Shown: in pieces, positions 44,399 through 53,384 of the stretch
How the letters are laid out: every line of letters starts with the position of its first letter
Numbering within the stretch: the first letter of the stretch is position 1
NCBI RefSeq assembly: GCF_900176595.1
Contig: NZ_LT838813.1
Location: forward strand, 3,118,001-3,182,000
Length of the DNA: 64,000 nucleotides
From: Aquiflexum balticum DSM 16537
Lineage (GTDB): Bacteria > Bacteroidota > Bacteroidia > Cytophagales > Cyclobacteriaceae
Direction: 5' to 3'
The notes under the pieces: generated by a model
Seen by the model: only the letters and a program-made list of their open reading frames with translations
Databases searched by the model: none
What the model was told of the DNA's origin: nothing
Position numbers and translations under genes: made by a program

Positions 44399-47300
44399 AT
44401 GCCTGAGGTAATAAATAGAAATCAAAAAATAGCAATCGCTGCCCAAAGAGCCAAAGAGCAAAGGGAGGGAAATTCCAAAAGAAGTGAAAAGAAGTCAACT
44501 GTTGGTCAGGTCATCGATTCGGCAAACACTGCCTTGGGGGCTTATGGAGATGTGATGGGATTCGCAAACAACCTCAGTGAAAAAGCCTTACTCCCAGTCC
44601 TGCAGCAATTGAGTTTCATACAAGGCATAGCTTGTCTTCCTGCAAGTTGTCATATGGATCCTGTGACAGGAATAGATGTGCACCTTGTCATGATACCACC
44701 CTCACCAACACCTGTTCCCATGCCACATCCTTATCTGGCTATGATAATGGATCCCAAAGATTGGTTGAGCTGTGCGGTCATGACAGTGGCAGCTATGGCA
44801 GCCCCAGTTCCAACAGGAAATGAGGATTCAGATGCAGCAGCCAGTCTGGCATTTAACGTGGGTACCATGGCTTTGGGCATGACGGGATTGGATGCATCGG
44901 TCAAATTGGGTGGATTTACCCCAAGGACCACCAGTGGGGTCAAAAATAAAACCATACCGCATTTTCCTATGGGGGCAAGTTTTGCTCCCCTACCTGTGAA
45001 AAGAAATTCAGGACATGCCCAGTTTGGAAGTCTTTTTTTGAATGCGGATAGCAATCCTTTTACAGGAATGATGCACCTCAACAACGACTGTTGGGATATT
45101 GGCTTGATGCAACTGAAGCGGAAACAATATTCCCCTCAACCTGGAAGTTTTTTTATGCCTACGGGTTTTGTTATGGCTATCCCATCTCACAATGTCATTG
45201 TCAACCCTGTGCCGACTCCGGTAAATCCTGTTGCTGTAGTTACCAAACTTTTTAATGCAGGATTTGCCAAAGTCCTTCATGGTGCCACCAATAAAATGGT
45301 AAAAGGTAAGCGATCAAACGATGCGATCCATAAAGCCATTTGCCATGTTACCGGTCACCCTGTAGATGTGGTCAGCGGCATGTTCTTTACAGATGAAGAG
45401 GACTTTTCACTTCCTGGGGTAGTACCTATATCTTGGGAAAGAACCTGGTTTAGTGACAGTGAATATGATGGACCTCTTGGACGGGGATGGCATCATGAAT
45501 ATGATATGGGTTTTAGGATAGATGGAGGGAACATGGCCATTTTGAGATTGAATGATGGTAGATTGGCTCTGTTTGATATTCCCGGTCCTGGTGATTTTTC
45601 ATTCAACAGAGAAGAAAAACTCTTTTTGCATGCAGATGAAAATAGCACTTATTATATAGTAGACAGTGAGGGATTATATTACCGATTTACCGAAAAGGCT
45701 TTTGGAAAAACCAAAAACGAAGAAGAACACCTGCTTCAGAGCATCTCGGATCGGGCAGGTTATGCCATTAGATTTTTATACAACAGACTTGGGAATCTGA
45801 TCCGCATTATAGACAGCGCAGGTCGGGAACTTCTGGTTTCAAACGACATGCAAGGAAGGATTACAAAGATCCTTGCCCCCCATCCCGAGATAGAAGGGGA
45901 ATTGTTCTCCATCGCCCAATATACCTACAGTGATGAAGGGGATATGATAGTCCAGACAGATGCACTTGGGCAAAAGATGTTGTTCGAATACCGCAACCAC
46001 ATGATGGTAAAAGAAACATGGAGAGACGGTCAGGAATGGCATTTTGTATATGAAAAACCCATCACAGGGAGCCGTTGTATTGAAACATGGGGAGAGGATG
46101 ATCTTTATCACCATAAGCTCAAATACTACGAAGGGCTGACCCTAGTGGAGGATAGCCTGGGACATCTCACCAAATACTATCACAAAGATGGACTTCCCTA
46201 TAAAAAAACTGATGCCAATGGAAATGATTGGCTATTCAGATACAATAAATACCATGAACTGGAATGGGAAACGGATCCCTTGGGCAATCAGCGTGCCACA
46301 GCCTATGACAAGTGGGGCAATTTATGCAATACCACAGATCCATGTGGAGGTTTTACCCATGCGGAGTATTTCCATCCTGATTTTAAACAGTTACCTACTG
46401 AGGCCATGGACAAATCAGGAGGAATCTGGAACTGGCAATACGACGACCAGGGAAGGGTAACCAAACTGACCAACCCTCTCAAAGCAGTATCTAGGTATAA
46501 ATATGATGATGGGCTAATGGTGCAGTCTATTGCTGCATCGGGTGCGGAGACAGAATTTCAATATGATAACCATCAAAACCTGACTGGCATTTTGGATGGA
46601 AACGGAGCCAATACCTTTTTTCAATTTGACAGATTGGGCAATTGTGTAGGTGTGACCAATCCCAAAGGAGCCAAGCAAAACATAATGTTTGACCTAAAAG
46701 GAAGGGCAACCAAAATATATGATTATGATGGCAACATAATTCATTTGGAATATGATGGGCTAGATAATGTGATCCGCTATAAAGACAAACAAAAGGAAGT
46801 CAGCTATACCTACAAAGGTCTGTGGAAATTGACAAGCAGAACTGAGTCGGGTGCTACACTCTATTTCAATTATGATACCGAAGAGCGCCTACAAAAACTG
46901 GTCAACGAACACGGGCATCCATATAGGTTTACACTCGATCCTGTTGGCAATGTTGCAGAAGAAGTAGGATTTGATGGAATCACAAGGACATTTGAGAGGA
47001 ATGCGGCGGGATGGGTAACCCGCATCAAGCGTCCAAATAATAAATTCACCCTATTTACCCATGATCCATGCGGAAGGATTACTGAAGTCATCTACAGTGA
47101 TGGTACGAAGGAAAAATATAACTATCATACCGATGGAAGTCTTTCGCGTGCTATTAACGATGCTGCCCAAGTAGCTTTTGAAAGAGATATTATGGGCAAT
47201 ATCATCAAGGAATCAGTAAATGGAGAATGGGTAGTATCCGAATATGATGCTTTGGGAAACAGGCTTACTATCCAAAGCAGTCTGGGAGCGGCTATCTCCC

Positions 47301-48784
47301 ATCAATACAATGCCCACGGAGACCTGTTGCAAATGGAATCCAAGGGATGGAAAGCACAGCTAAAACATGATAATATGGGAATGGAAGTGGAAAGAAGACT
47401 TCCCGGAGGTATTATCAGCCAATGGCAACGGGATCTGATTGGAAGGCCATTACAACAGAAAATTGGTATCCAACAAGGAGAAGTAATCCATCATAATAAG
47501 AAAAGGGATTATCTATGGGAGGTAAACGACCGTTTGAAACAAATCAAAGATGATAAAGGCATTACTTATTTTGAACATGATGGCTGGAGTAATCTTGCCA
47601 AAACAACTTATCCCGATGGTGAAGTACAGTTGAGGAATCCAGATGCAGTCGGAAATCTGTTCACGACAGTTGATCGCAAGGACAGAAACTATGGCAGGGG
47701 TGGTCAGCTTAAAAAAGCCAATGGTTGGGAATATGCTTATGATGGCGAAGGGAATCTGATAGAGAAAAAACATATCAGTGGAGAGCGATGGCAATATGTG
47801 TGGAATGATGCCGGAATGTTGGTTCAGGTAATCCGTCCTGATAAAGAGGCTGTTTCTTTTTGTTACGATGCATTGGGAAGAAGATTAAGCAAGCAATTTA
47901 AAAATACAATTACTAAATTTGTTTGGGATGGTAATGTTCCACTGCATGAGTGGAAGGAGCACGCCCTTACTGGTCAGAAACTCAGTGAGGTCAGGTTAGG
48001 GGAGAATGGGATGATTACTTGGCTTTTTGACACAGACAGTTTTGCGCCTACAGGAAAGATCAAAGGTGAAAAAAACTACAGTATCCTGACAGACCATCTT
48101 GGGACTCCACATCAGATGTACCAAGAAGATGGGGGTCTTTTTTGGGAAGGGGAACTGGACAGTTTTGGTAAAATCAGGACAGAAAAAGGAGATTTGGGTT
48201 CTTGCCCATTCCGGTATCAAGGGCAGTATGAAGATGTAGAGACGGGGCTGTATTATAATAGATTCAGGTATTATGGAGTAGAAGAGGGGAGATATCTGAG
48301 CCATGATCCTTTAGGAATGACAGGGGGTTTAAATTTATATAGTTTTGTGCCTGACACAAATATATTTCTGGATTTATTTGGGCTAGCGAAAACCTATGAC
48401 AAAAATGCAAAGCGTTGGAGAGATCCTAAAACTGGACGCTTTACTTCAAAACCTACAAGCCCTTCTGATCTTTTATATAATGGTCGTGTAAATTTTCATG
48501 ATGTGCAACAATGGGCAAGAGAAAACAATTTACCAAATAATTGGCACCCCAGTTCAACATTCCCTAGCGGAGGTTTTAGTTTTAATGATGGTAGTTATAG
48601 AATCCATGGACATGGAAGAAATCCAAATGCTGTTCAAAATTTTCCTAATTCCAATGCTGCAAATGGTCCTACAACTTCTCTCAAGAATTCTTCGGGTCAA
48701 AATCTTAGAACAAACGGAACCTGGGGCACATTTAATTCAGATCCAAACGGAGCTCATATACCCATGGATAATTCACCTTATTAA
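44399..48784 (+). CDS. PAAR-like Rhs polymorphic toxin, T6SS effector
   Basis: A 1461-residue effector. Residues about 60-320 hold PAAR-like sections (VTGIDVHLVMIPPSPTPVP; LNNDCWDIG; VIVNPVPTPVNP) with hydrophobic stretches in between; DUF6531 follows at about 318-375 (GHPVDVVSGMFFTDEEDFSL); YD/RHS repeats fill 380-1265; the core closes with YQGQYEDVETGLYYNRFRYY and SHDPLGMTGG (about 1300), where Rhs proteins cut themselves. The variable toxin is about 1331-1461 with YRIHGHGRNPNA, SNAANG and GAHIPM. This reminds me of polymorphic toxin type 30, a proposed RNase; that name is unverified. It would ride on VgrG and be injected into rivals. Confidence 0.88.
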   Translation: MPEVINRNQKIAIAAQRAKEQREGNSKRSEKKSTVGQVIDSANTALGAYGDVMGFANNLSEKALLPVLQQLSFIQGIACLPASCHMDPVTGIDVHLVMIPPSPTPVPMPHPYLAMIMDPKDWLSCAVMTVAAMAAPVPTGNEDSDAAASLAFNVGTMALGMTGLDASVKLGGFTPRTTSGVKNKTIPHFPMGASFAPLPVKRNSGHAQFGSLFLNADSNPFTGMMHLNNDCWDIGLMQLKRKQYSPQPGSFFMPTGFVMAIPSHNVIVNPVPTPVNPVAVVTKLFNAGFAKVLHGATNKMVKGKRSNDAIHKAICHVTGHPVDVVSGMFFTDEEDFSLPGVVPISWERTWFSDSEYDGPLGRGWHHEYDMGFRIDGGNMAILRLNDGRLALFDIPGPGDFSFNREEKLFLHADENSTYYIVDSEGLYYRFTEKAFGKTKNEEEHLLQSISDRAGYAIRFLYNRLGNLIRIIDSAGRELLVSNDMQGRITKILAPHPEIEGELFSIAQYTYSDEGDMIVQTDALGQKMLFEYRNHMMVKETWRDGQEWHFVYEKPITGSRCIETWGEDDLYHHKLKYYEGLTLVEDSLGHLTKYYHKDGLPYKKTDANGNDWLFRYNKYHELEWETDPLGNQRATAYDKWGNLCNTTDPCGGFTHAEYFHPDFKQLPTEAMDKSGGIWNWQYDDQGRVTKLTNPLKAVSRYKYDDGLMVQSIAASGAETEFQYDNHQNLTGILDGNGANTFFQFDRLGNCVGVTNPKGAKQNIMFDLKGRATKIYDYDGNIIHLEYDGLDNVIRYKDKQKEVSYTYKGLWKLTSRTESGATLYFNYDTEERLQKLVNEHGHPYRFTLDPVGNVAEEVGFDGITRTFERNAAGWVTRIKRPNNKFTLFTHDPCGRITEVIYSDGTKEKYNYHTDGSLSRAINDAAQVAFERDIMGNIIKESVNGEWVVSEYDALGNRLTIQSSLGAAISHQYNAHGDLLQMESKGWKAQLKHDNMGMEVERRLPGGIISQWQRDLIGRPLQQKIGIQQGEVIHHNKKRDYLWEVNDRLKQIKDDKGITYFEHDGWSNLAKTTYPDGEVQLRNPDAVGNLFTTVDRKDRNYGRGGQLKKANGWEYAYDGEGNLIEKKHISGERWQYVWNDAGMLVQVIRPDKEAVSFCYDALGRRLSKQFKNTITKFVWDGNVPLHEWKEHALTGQKLSEVRLGENGMITWLFDTDSFAPTGKIKGEKNYSILTDHLGTPHQMYQEDGGLFWEGELDSFGKIRTEKGDLGSCPFRYQGQYEDVETGLYYNRFRYYGVEEGRYLSHDPLGMTGGLNLYSFVPDTNIFLDLFGLAKTYDKNAKRWRDPKTGRFTSKPTSPSDLLYNGRVNFHDVQQWARENNLPNNWHPSSTFPSGGFSFNDGSYRIHGHGRNPNAVQNFPNSNAANGPTTSLKNSSGQNLRTNGTWGTFNSDPNGAHIPMDNSPY

Positions 48785-48903
48785 GACTATTAAGATATTT
48801 ATACATCAGGATATAAAAACGGTGAATACTCATTAGAAATAATCTATAAAAAAACTTCAAATTAGCGAAGACTTTTCTATTTGAAAAAAATTCCCAAATA
48901 TAT

Positions 48904-49215
48904 ATGAAGGAAATATTAAAATTAATTGAGTCCATGCCAACTATGATGGATGTTGATCAAGAGCTGAAAATCATAAATATGTTAATGGAATATACTTATC
49001 ATGAGGTTGTATTAAATGAAAAAGATTTTCTTAAAATATTAGATGCTCTTCAAACTTCCCACATGCAGACGATATTTGAAGTGAATAAAAATAATTATTA
49101 TTATTTTTTAAGATTTTCAAACTGGTTAGACAGTATCACAAAAGAATTTAAAAGTAAGGACGTAGTCATTTTTATTTTTAATGTCTCAGAAACTATGAAA
49201 GCGGTTATGAACTAA
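48904..49215 (+). CDS. Probable immunity protein of the Rhs toxin
   Basis: A 103-residue acidic, helix-rich protein with no signal peptide, 119 bp behind the toxin and reading the same way. Leucine/isoleucine-rich (MKEILKLIESMPTMMDVDQ). Immunity is inferred purely from position and size; small cytoplasmic partners are usual for toxins that act on RNA or DNA. Local base composition is more AT-rich than in the Rhs core, as expected of an exchangeable toxin/immunity tip. Confidence 0.6.
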   Translation: MKEILKLIESMPTMMDVDQELKIINMLMEYTYHEVVLNEKDFLKILDALQTSHMQTIFEVNKNNYYYFLRFSNWLDSITKEFKSKDVVIFIFNVSETMKAVMN

Positions 49216-49510
49216 TTCAAAATCAAGATCCTTTCCTAGATTTGGGCTCCACTAGGTGAAGATTGTATATAGACCTTTCTATCCTTTGAATTTGTAATTC
49301 CCGTTTATCAAGTTTCTACCTGAAGCCAAACAGGTTGGAGGCCTTGTTAAGCGATTAAATTTTCCAAAATTTTATAACCTCACCCGGTGGTCACAAACTG
49401 GGTGATTTTTTTATTCATAACAACCTTTACGGAAACCAAACAAAGGTTTTGTAAAGCAGGATCCAATACAATCTTTAAGTCTTACCTGAATTTTCGGACA
49501 ACATCAAATG
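49216..49510. other. Spacer behind immunity gene, with terminator
   Basis: No gene supported. A terminator with stem TCACCC / GGGTGA lies at 49380-49412, followed by an AACCTTT...AAAGGTT inverted repeat (49425-49452). Confidence 0.5.
49380..49412 (+). terminator. Terminator of the tssB-to-immunity unit
   Basis: Stem TCACCC / GGGTGA, 14-base loop, seven T behind. It ends the long unit that begins at tssB. Confidence 0.65.
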
Positions 49511-49540
49511 GGTAACAAATTCTGAAATAGAGGATATATA
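49511..49540 (+). promoter_or_regulatory. Island promoter motif 3 (before second TPR gene)
   Basis: GGTAAC at 49511-49516, with AAA behind, and GATATA at 49533-49538, 16 bp apart. The gene starts 65 bp downstream. Confidence 0.7.
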
Positions 49541-49603
49541 TATAAGCTTTGAAGTTGATAAAAGAAGCTTGAAATGGAAATAATCCTTTAAATCTTAGAA
49601 ATC

Positions 49604-50593
49604 ATGGCAGCCCTTGTCAGTTATTCGAAACATCAAAACTTGGAATTACTTTTTGAAAAATTCGGAAAATTTGTACCCAATCAGGATTTTCATTGGATAC
49701 AAATCCAAGCCAAAAACATTGGAATCTTTGAGCATACCCACACCAATTCAACAATTTCCGATAAGGGAGGGTTAAATGCCCCTGAAAATTCAAAAAATGA
49801 ATTTCAAAATGGGGATTATTATTTCCGGGCTTTTTTGGACGAATTGGATAGCATAAAAGTCTTGCAAAGTATTGGTGCTTTTGAGAATTCTGAGAATTCT
49901 GGAAAGTCATTTAGGGAAGCTTTTGAGCAACTGAATCAATCGATAGCAAAGAGGAATGAAAAAGACGCAAAAGAATATGGAAACCGGTGTATTCATATAG
50001 CCATTGATAATTCAGTAAGAAACCCATTTTGGGTTGGCCAACTTATAGCAGTCTATACAGTAATTGCCAATGAGCAGATTATTTACAAGAATTTCAAAAA
50101 GGCAATATATTACGCTACTAAGGCAGTTGATGCTGCCGAACAATCGGATTTATTGATAGGAGAAAAAGATAATTACCATAAGTTTTTAGCTCAATCCTTA
50201 ATGCTTAGGGGCATATTATTTTCAACCCAGCAAGTATGGGACAACGCTATTGATGATTTTTCTCAAGCTGCAAAATCCTATTGTTTTGCCAAAGATTTTA
50301 TCCAAGCAATTGAGGCATATAGAATGTCAGCCCACGGTTTTCAACAATTAGGAGATAACAATGGAATCCTTAGGCAACTCATGCCGGCATTGAACTTGGG
50401 TAAGGAATTACCAACTGAAATCATCAGATCCACAACTTTTCCAGGAGTCTTAAAGATGCTCCTTGATTTGGATGACCTACAATGGATTCCAGAAAAAGAA
50501 ATTGAAGCTCTCGGCTTACTCCATTATGGGGAAGATTGGGTAATGGAAATCAGAAATTGGACGAATCCCGAAACCCTGGTATTTGTGGGCTGA
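49604..50593 (+). CDS. TPR protein, paralogue of the VgrG-adjacent gene (copy 2)
   Basis: A 329-residue soluble protein whose last 240 residues match the C-terminal half of the protein at 43006 (shared SIAKRNEKDA/AISKRNEIEA, IAVYTVIANEQI/IAVYSALANDQI, QSLMLRG, IDDFSQAAKSY/IDDFAKSANYY). Its N-terminal part is 100 residues shorter and different. It has its own island promoter motif, apart from the vgrG unit. Likely an adaptor or chaperone for another cargo, or a remnant duplicated with a lost effector. Inference from paralogy and context only. Confidence 0.7.
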   Translation: MAALVSYSKHQNLELLFEKFGKFVPNQDFHWIQIQAKNIGIFEHTHTNSTISDKGGLNAPENSKNEFQNGDYYFRAFLDELDSIKVLQSIGAFENSENSGKSFREAFEQLNQSIAKRNEKDAKEYGNRCIHIAIDNSVRNPFWVGQLIAVYTVIANEQIIYKNFKKAIYYATKAVDAAEQSDLLIGEKDNYHKFLAQSLMLRGILFSTQQVWDNAIDDFSQAAKSYCFAKDFIQAIEAYRMSAHGFQQLGDNNGILRQLMPALNLGKELPTEIIRSTTFPGVLKMLLDLDDLQWIPEKEIEALGLLHYGEDWVMEIRNWTNPETLVFVG

Positions 50594-50617
50594 ATTTTGA
50601 AAAAGTAATCCTAGGCT

Positions 50618-50797
50618 ATGAATAAAGAAATCATAAATAATCTAGACAATCCTTTACATCTTGAAAAAATGTATCGTGACAAAAAAACGGCTTTTAAGAG
50701 AGCGTTTAACTTGGTCTATTTGGATATTAAAGAGATACCGATTGCCCAAATCTGGAATCTAAGCATTGGCATTATCATCTTAATATTTTTTTACTAG
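50618..50797 (+). CDS. Small 59-residue protein, possibly a truncated gene
   Basis: An ATG-started frame of 59 codons, MNKEIINNLDNPLHLEKMYR at its start, helical and basic in the middle, and ending in a hydrophobic stretch (SIGIIILIFFY). The text looks coding (no low complexity) and it follows the TPR gene by 24 bp. The end is abrupt, so it may be the N-terminal piece of a longer protein cut by a stop. No function suggested. Confidence 0.45.
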   Translation: MNKEIINNLDNPLHLEKMYRDKKTAFKRAFNLVYLDIKEIPIAQIWNLSIGIIILIFFY

Positions 50798-50953
50798 ATG
50801 GAGTTTTCTGAAAAACCTATTCCATTTAGAATGGGATAAAATAGAATTATTTATTGACTTTCTGCCTCCCGCCTCCAATAGAAATGACTTCCTTAAGGTT
50901 ATTTAGATTATACCTATCAATAAAATATTAGTATTAAATCCACTTGTGTTTGA

Positions 50954-51109
50954 ATTGCTATTGAATTCAGGAATGGCTTACTAGAGCAAGTTATAAGTAG
51001 TATTCGTGTCATTGCCATTAAAACCGCACCTGGTATTAGCGCCAAATTACCGGATATTGAATTCAATGATTACGAGGAGGTGGCAAATTACTACGGCCTC
51101 AAGGATTAA
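50954..51109 (+). pseudogene. C-terminal remnant of a collagen-like lipoprotein gene
   Basis: Fifty-one codons after a stop. The end, IKTAPGISAKLPDIEFNDYE then EVANYYGLKD, matches the last 35 residues of the collagen-like lipoprotein at 53385 (IETTPGARVQLPDIDYNNYE, EVVRHFGLSN). No start, signal or Gly-X-Y part remains. It is followed by a terminator at the expected distance. So an older copy of that gene once stood here. Confidence 0.8.
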
Positions 51110-51138
51110 GATCTTAAAACTTTTGGTTGCCCCATTTA

Positions 51139-51165
51139 GTGTAGATTGTTTCTACACCTTTTTTA
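51139..51165 (+). terminator. Terminator behind the collagen-like remnant
   Basis: Stem GTGTAGA / TCTACAC with loop TTGTT and a T-run from 51159. The rest of 51170-51425 has no gene; it holds a CGGTCTTCGGTCTCCCGTC repeat tract (51331-51357). Confidence 0.7.
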
Positions 51166-51429
51166 TTTTTTTAGCAGCCAAATATCAGTCAATGAAGACG
51201 CACTTTTTGAATTTGAATAAATCTTTTTGAGGATGTAGTCAGAATAAAATTTTCCTTGGATGTATGCAATGATGCCAGTTAATTGGCAATTCAATATAAT
51301 TCTTGTTTGGAGAATGCATTTTCCTGTACATCGGTCTTCGGTCTCCCGTCTTGTCTGAAGTAGAATATTGGGTTAATGGCAAAGAAGCGGAGATCCAATG
51401 ATTTTTTTATAAATCCTTATCATAATATA

Positions 51430-51460
51430 GGTAACAAATTGATTATATGTTTGATATAGA
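51430..51460 (+). promoter_or_regulatory. Island promoter motif 4 (before 51570 gene)
   Basis: GGTAAC at 51430-51435 (then AAA) and GATATA at 51453-51458, 17 bp apart, followed by GA. The gene begins 109 bp downstream. Confidence 0.7.
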
Positions 51461-51569
51461 TTCAAATGAATGGAAGGAGAATGTCTGTCCAGTAGTTAAA
51501 ATGACAAGGGATTTTGATTCTATTTCAAACCAGTAATTGAGTACAATCATTTATTAGACTTTTAAAATT

Positions 51570-52109
51570 ATGAAAATTACAATATTAATTTTCACAACTG
51601 CCATCCTATTGGCTTATGGGAACAGATCCTCTGATGACTTAAGGTTCGTTTCAGCCTTTGCTAATCAACTTAGTTCATTGGATTTAAGAATTTCAGGAGT
51701 TCCAAGGATCGGAACGTATATAGAGATTAACCCATGTCAGGTGGAAGATTCTCGTTTTCAGGAAAGTGGCACTTTAGATCCAAGATTAATAGGAAATTGG
51801 ACTCAAAGCCAAAGATATAATTCTGGAGATTATTCACATGTCACTTCAGGTACGATCGGATTTTCCAAAGAGGGAAAATTATATGTCTATGAAATTACTT
51901 CTCGTGCAAGTATTCCTGGTTTTTACATAAGCGAGGACTCCGACACTAAGGTGATTGCCATGGTTGAAATGTTTACTAAAGACAATGAAATATATGTAAT
52001 TCATCCGGAAACCGGAAAATCAATGTTTTTTGTAAAGTATCAAATCAACGGGAGTTACCTGCATACGGTCACTGAAGATGGAGCCAAAGAAATGTGGGTG
52101 AGACTATAA
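51570..52109 (+). CDS. Small secreted protein, LDPxxxGxW family, member 1
   Basis: A 179-residue exported protein (hydrophobic start MKITILIFTTAILLAYG). Central motif GTLDPRLIGNWTQSQRYNSG, then a beta-rich part with GKLYVYEIT, IYVIHPETGKSMFFV and a C-terminal DGAKEMWVRL. Two paralogues lie at 52162 and 54332 with the same length and motif order. The GxW start followed by an up-and-down beta region recalls lipocalin-like folds. Function unknown; its promoter motif ties it to the T6SS island. Confidence 0.7.
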   Translation: MKITILIFTTAILLAYGNRSSDDLRFVSAFANQLSSLDLRISGVPRIGTYIEINPCQVEDSRFQESGTLDPRLIGNWTQSQRYNSGDYSHVTSGTIGFSKEGKLYVYEITSRASIPGFYISEDSDTKVIAMVEMFTKDNEIYVIHPETGKSMFFVKYQINGSYLHTVTEDGAKEMWVRL

Positions 52110-52161
52110 ATTATTTTAATTAAATATTTTCCATCGGATTTACAATTTAAATAACATTATT

Positions 52162-52701
52162 ATGAAAAAGCCATTAATAGTTTTAAGCCTTGCCATGTTG
52201 CCTTGGATAGGCATCGTGGCGGGAATTCTTCAGATCAATGGACTGAAGATTAATAAAGAACCCTCCAATCAAGAAAACCTAACAGCAGCATTTTATTTCG
52301 CAGGAAAATTAGATAATAACTTGGTTAATAGTATAGAAGATCTTAATCGACAGGATAGAAACTATGTAGACCCAAGGTTGGTAGGGTTTTGGACCAAAAA
52401 AAAATATTACAATTCCAATGGGTTTTCTTACGTCTATATTCAAAAAATCTCATTGGATTCTGATGGTACCCTTATCTTATACGAACCAGTATCATATTCA
52501 AGTGTGGGTCAAACCCATATTGGCCCATCATCCGATCTTAAGATAGAAACTGTTTTAAAAATCCATACAAGAGGAAACCGGTTATACACTATGTATGGTG
52601 AACCTCCTATAGAAATCTTTGTCTTTGAATTTTCTTTCAATAATAGGTATTTGCATATAGTTGGAGCAGATGGTGTAAGAGATATTTTGGAGAGGAATTA
52701 A
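52162..52701 (+). CDS. Small secreted protein, LDPxxxGxW family, member 2
   Basis: A 179-residue paralogue of member 1: YVDPRLVGFWTKKKYYNSNG replaces the LDPRLIGNW motif, with the same following strands and VGADGVRDILERN at the end. The N-terminus (LIVLSLAMLPWIGIVAGIL) is a signal peptide or anchor. It lies 52 bp behind member 1 without a separate promoter motif, so the two are probably co-transcribed. Confidence 0.7.
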   Translation: MKKPLIVLSLAMLPWIGIVAGILQINGLKINKEPSNQENLTAAFYFAGKLDNNLVNSIEDLNRQDRNYVDPRLVGFWTKKKYYNSNGFSYVYIQKISLDSDGTLILYEPVSYSSVGQTHIGPSSDLKIETVLKIHTRGNRLYTMYGEPPIEIFVFEFSFNNRYLHIVGADGVRDILERN

Positions 52702-53311
52702 TCATTTTTTTTTAGGTTTTCACTTTACCTTAATGGTAATAGGGTAAATCAACAAATTGAATTAAAGTATTAAAAATCAGTGTGGTAAATAAAAAAAGCA
52801 AAACTCAACTGGTCCCTTTTTAGAATGGTTATTAGTCACAGAAACAGTAAGGTCAGCTGCATTTAAATACGATTATGGACCGTTAATCTTTTTTTGGGTA
52901 TACACTTTAAAAAGAAATATTTGATATCCATTAGGAGGAAATATTTTTCTGACTTTAATTTTTGAGGAATTCATTTATCAATGAGTTAATAAAACCAAAC
53001 GACATGAAAAAATATTTTTTTCTGATGGCATTCCTGAAGCAGATTGTCTCCTTTGAGAAATTCTAAAAACAGAAATCATCTTAACTTTTTGTGAGACTTA
53101 AATTGCCTTAGACAATATTTCACCCGAATGGGCCATTCTTAACTTCAAGGAATGTTAGAAAATCTCAAGTCGAATCAAACCATTATTTTGGCTTACAACA
53201 TCAGTGTCTAAGATTGGTCGGTGAATCCCATTTTTATGATTATTAGGAAAACTGCAAATTCCTTCTCAAAAAGCCAAAAAATCACGGTAAGCAGATAACT
53301 CTTAAAAAACA
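52702..53311. other. Gene-poor stretch with a possible decayed secreted-protein gene
   Basis: Over 600 bp of AT-rich sequence. At 53004 a start codon opens MKKYFFLMAFLKQIVSFEKF and then stops; this looks like a signal-peptide start with the rest lost. The following 250 bp read as broken frames on the plus strand. No intact gene or terminator could be supported. Confidence 0.4.
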
Positions 53312-53342
53312 GGTAACAATTTTTTTATGACCCGGATATAGG
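53312..53342 (+). promoter_or_regulatory. Island promoter motif 5 (before collagen-like gene)
   Basis: GGTAAC at 53312-53317 (then AATTT) and GATATA at 53335-53340, 17 bp apart; 44 bp before the start codon. Confidence 0.7.
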
Positions 53343-53384
53343 ATCAAATCTAAAATCTTACTTAAATCAAAAAATTTTAAAACA

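Noticed and set aside
48498-48836. A 112-codon frame overlapping the toxin tip in another phase
   Set aside because: It is a frame-shifted reading of the Rhs toxin domain; the Rhs frame continues unbroken and ends properly before the immunity gene.
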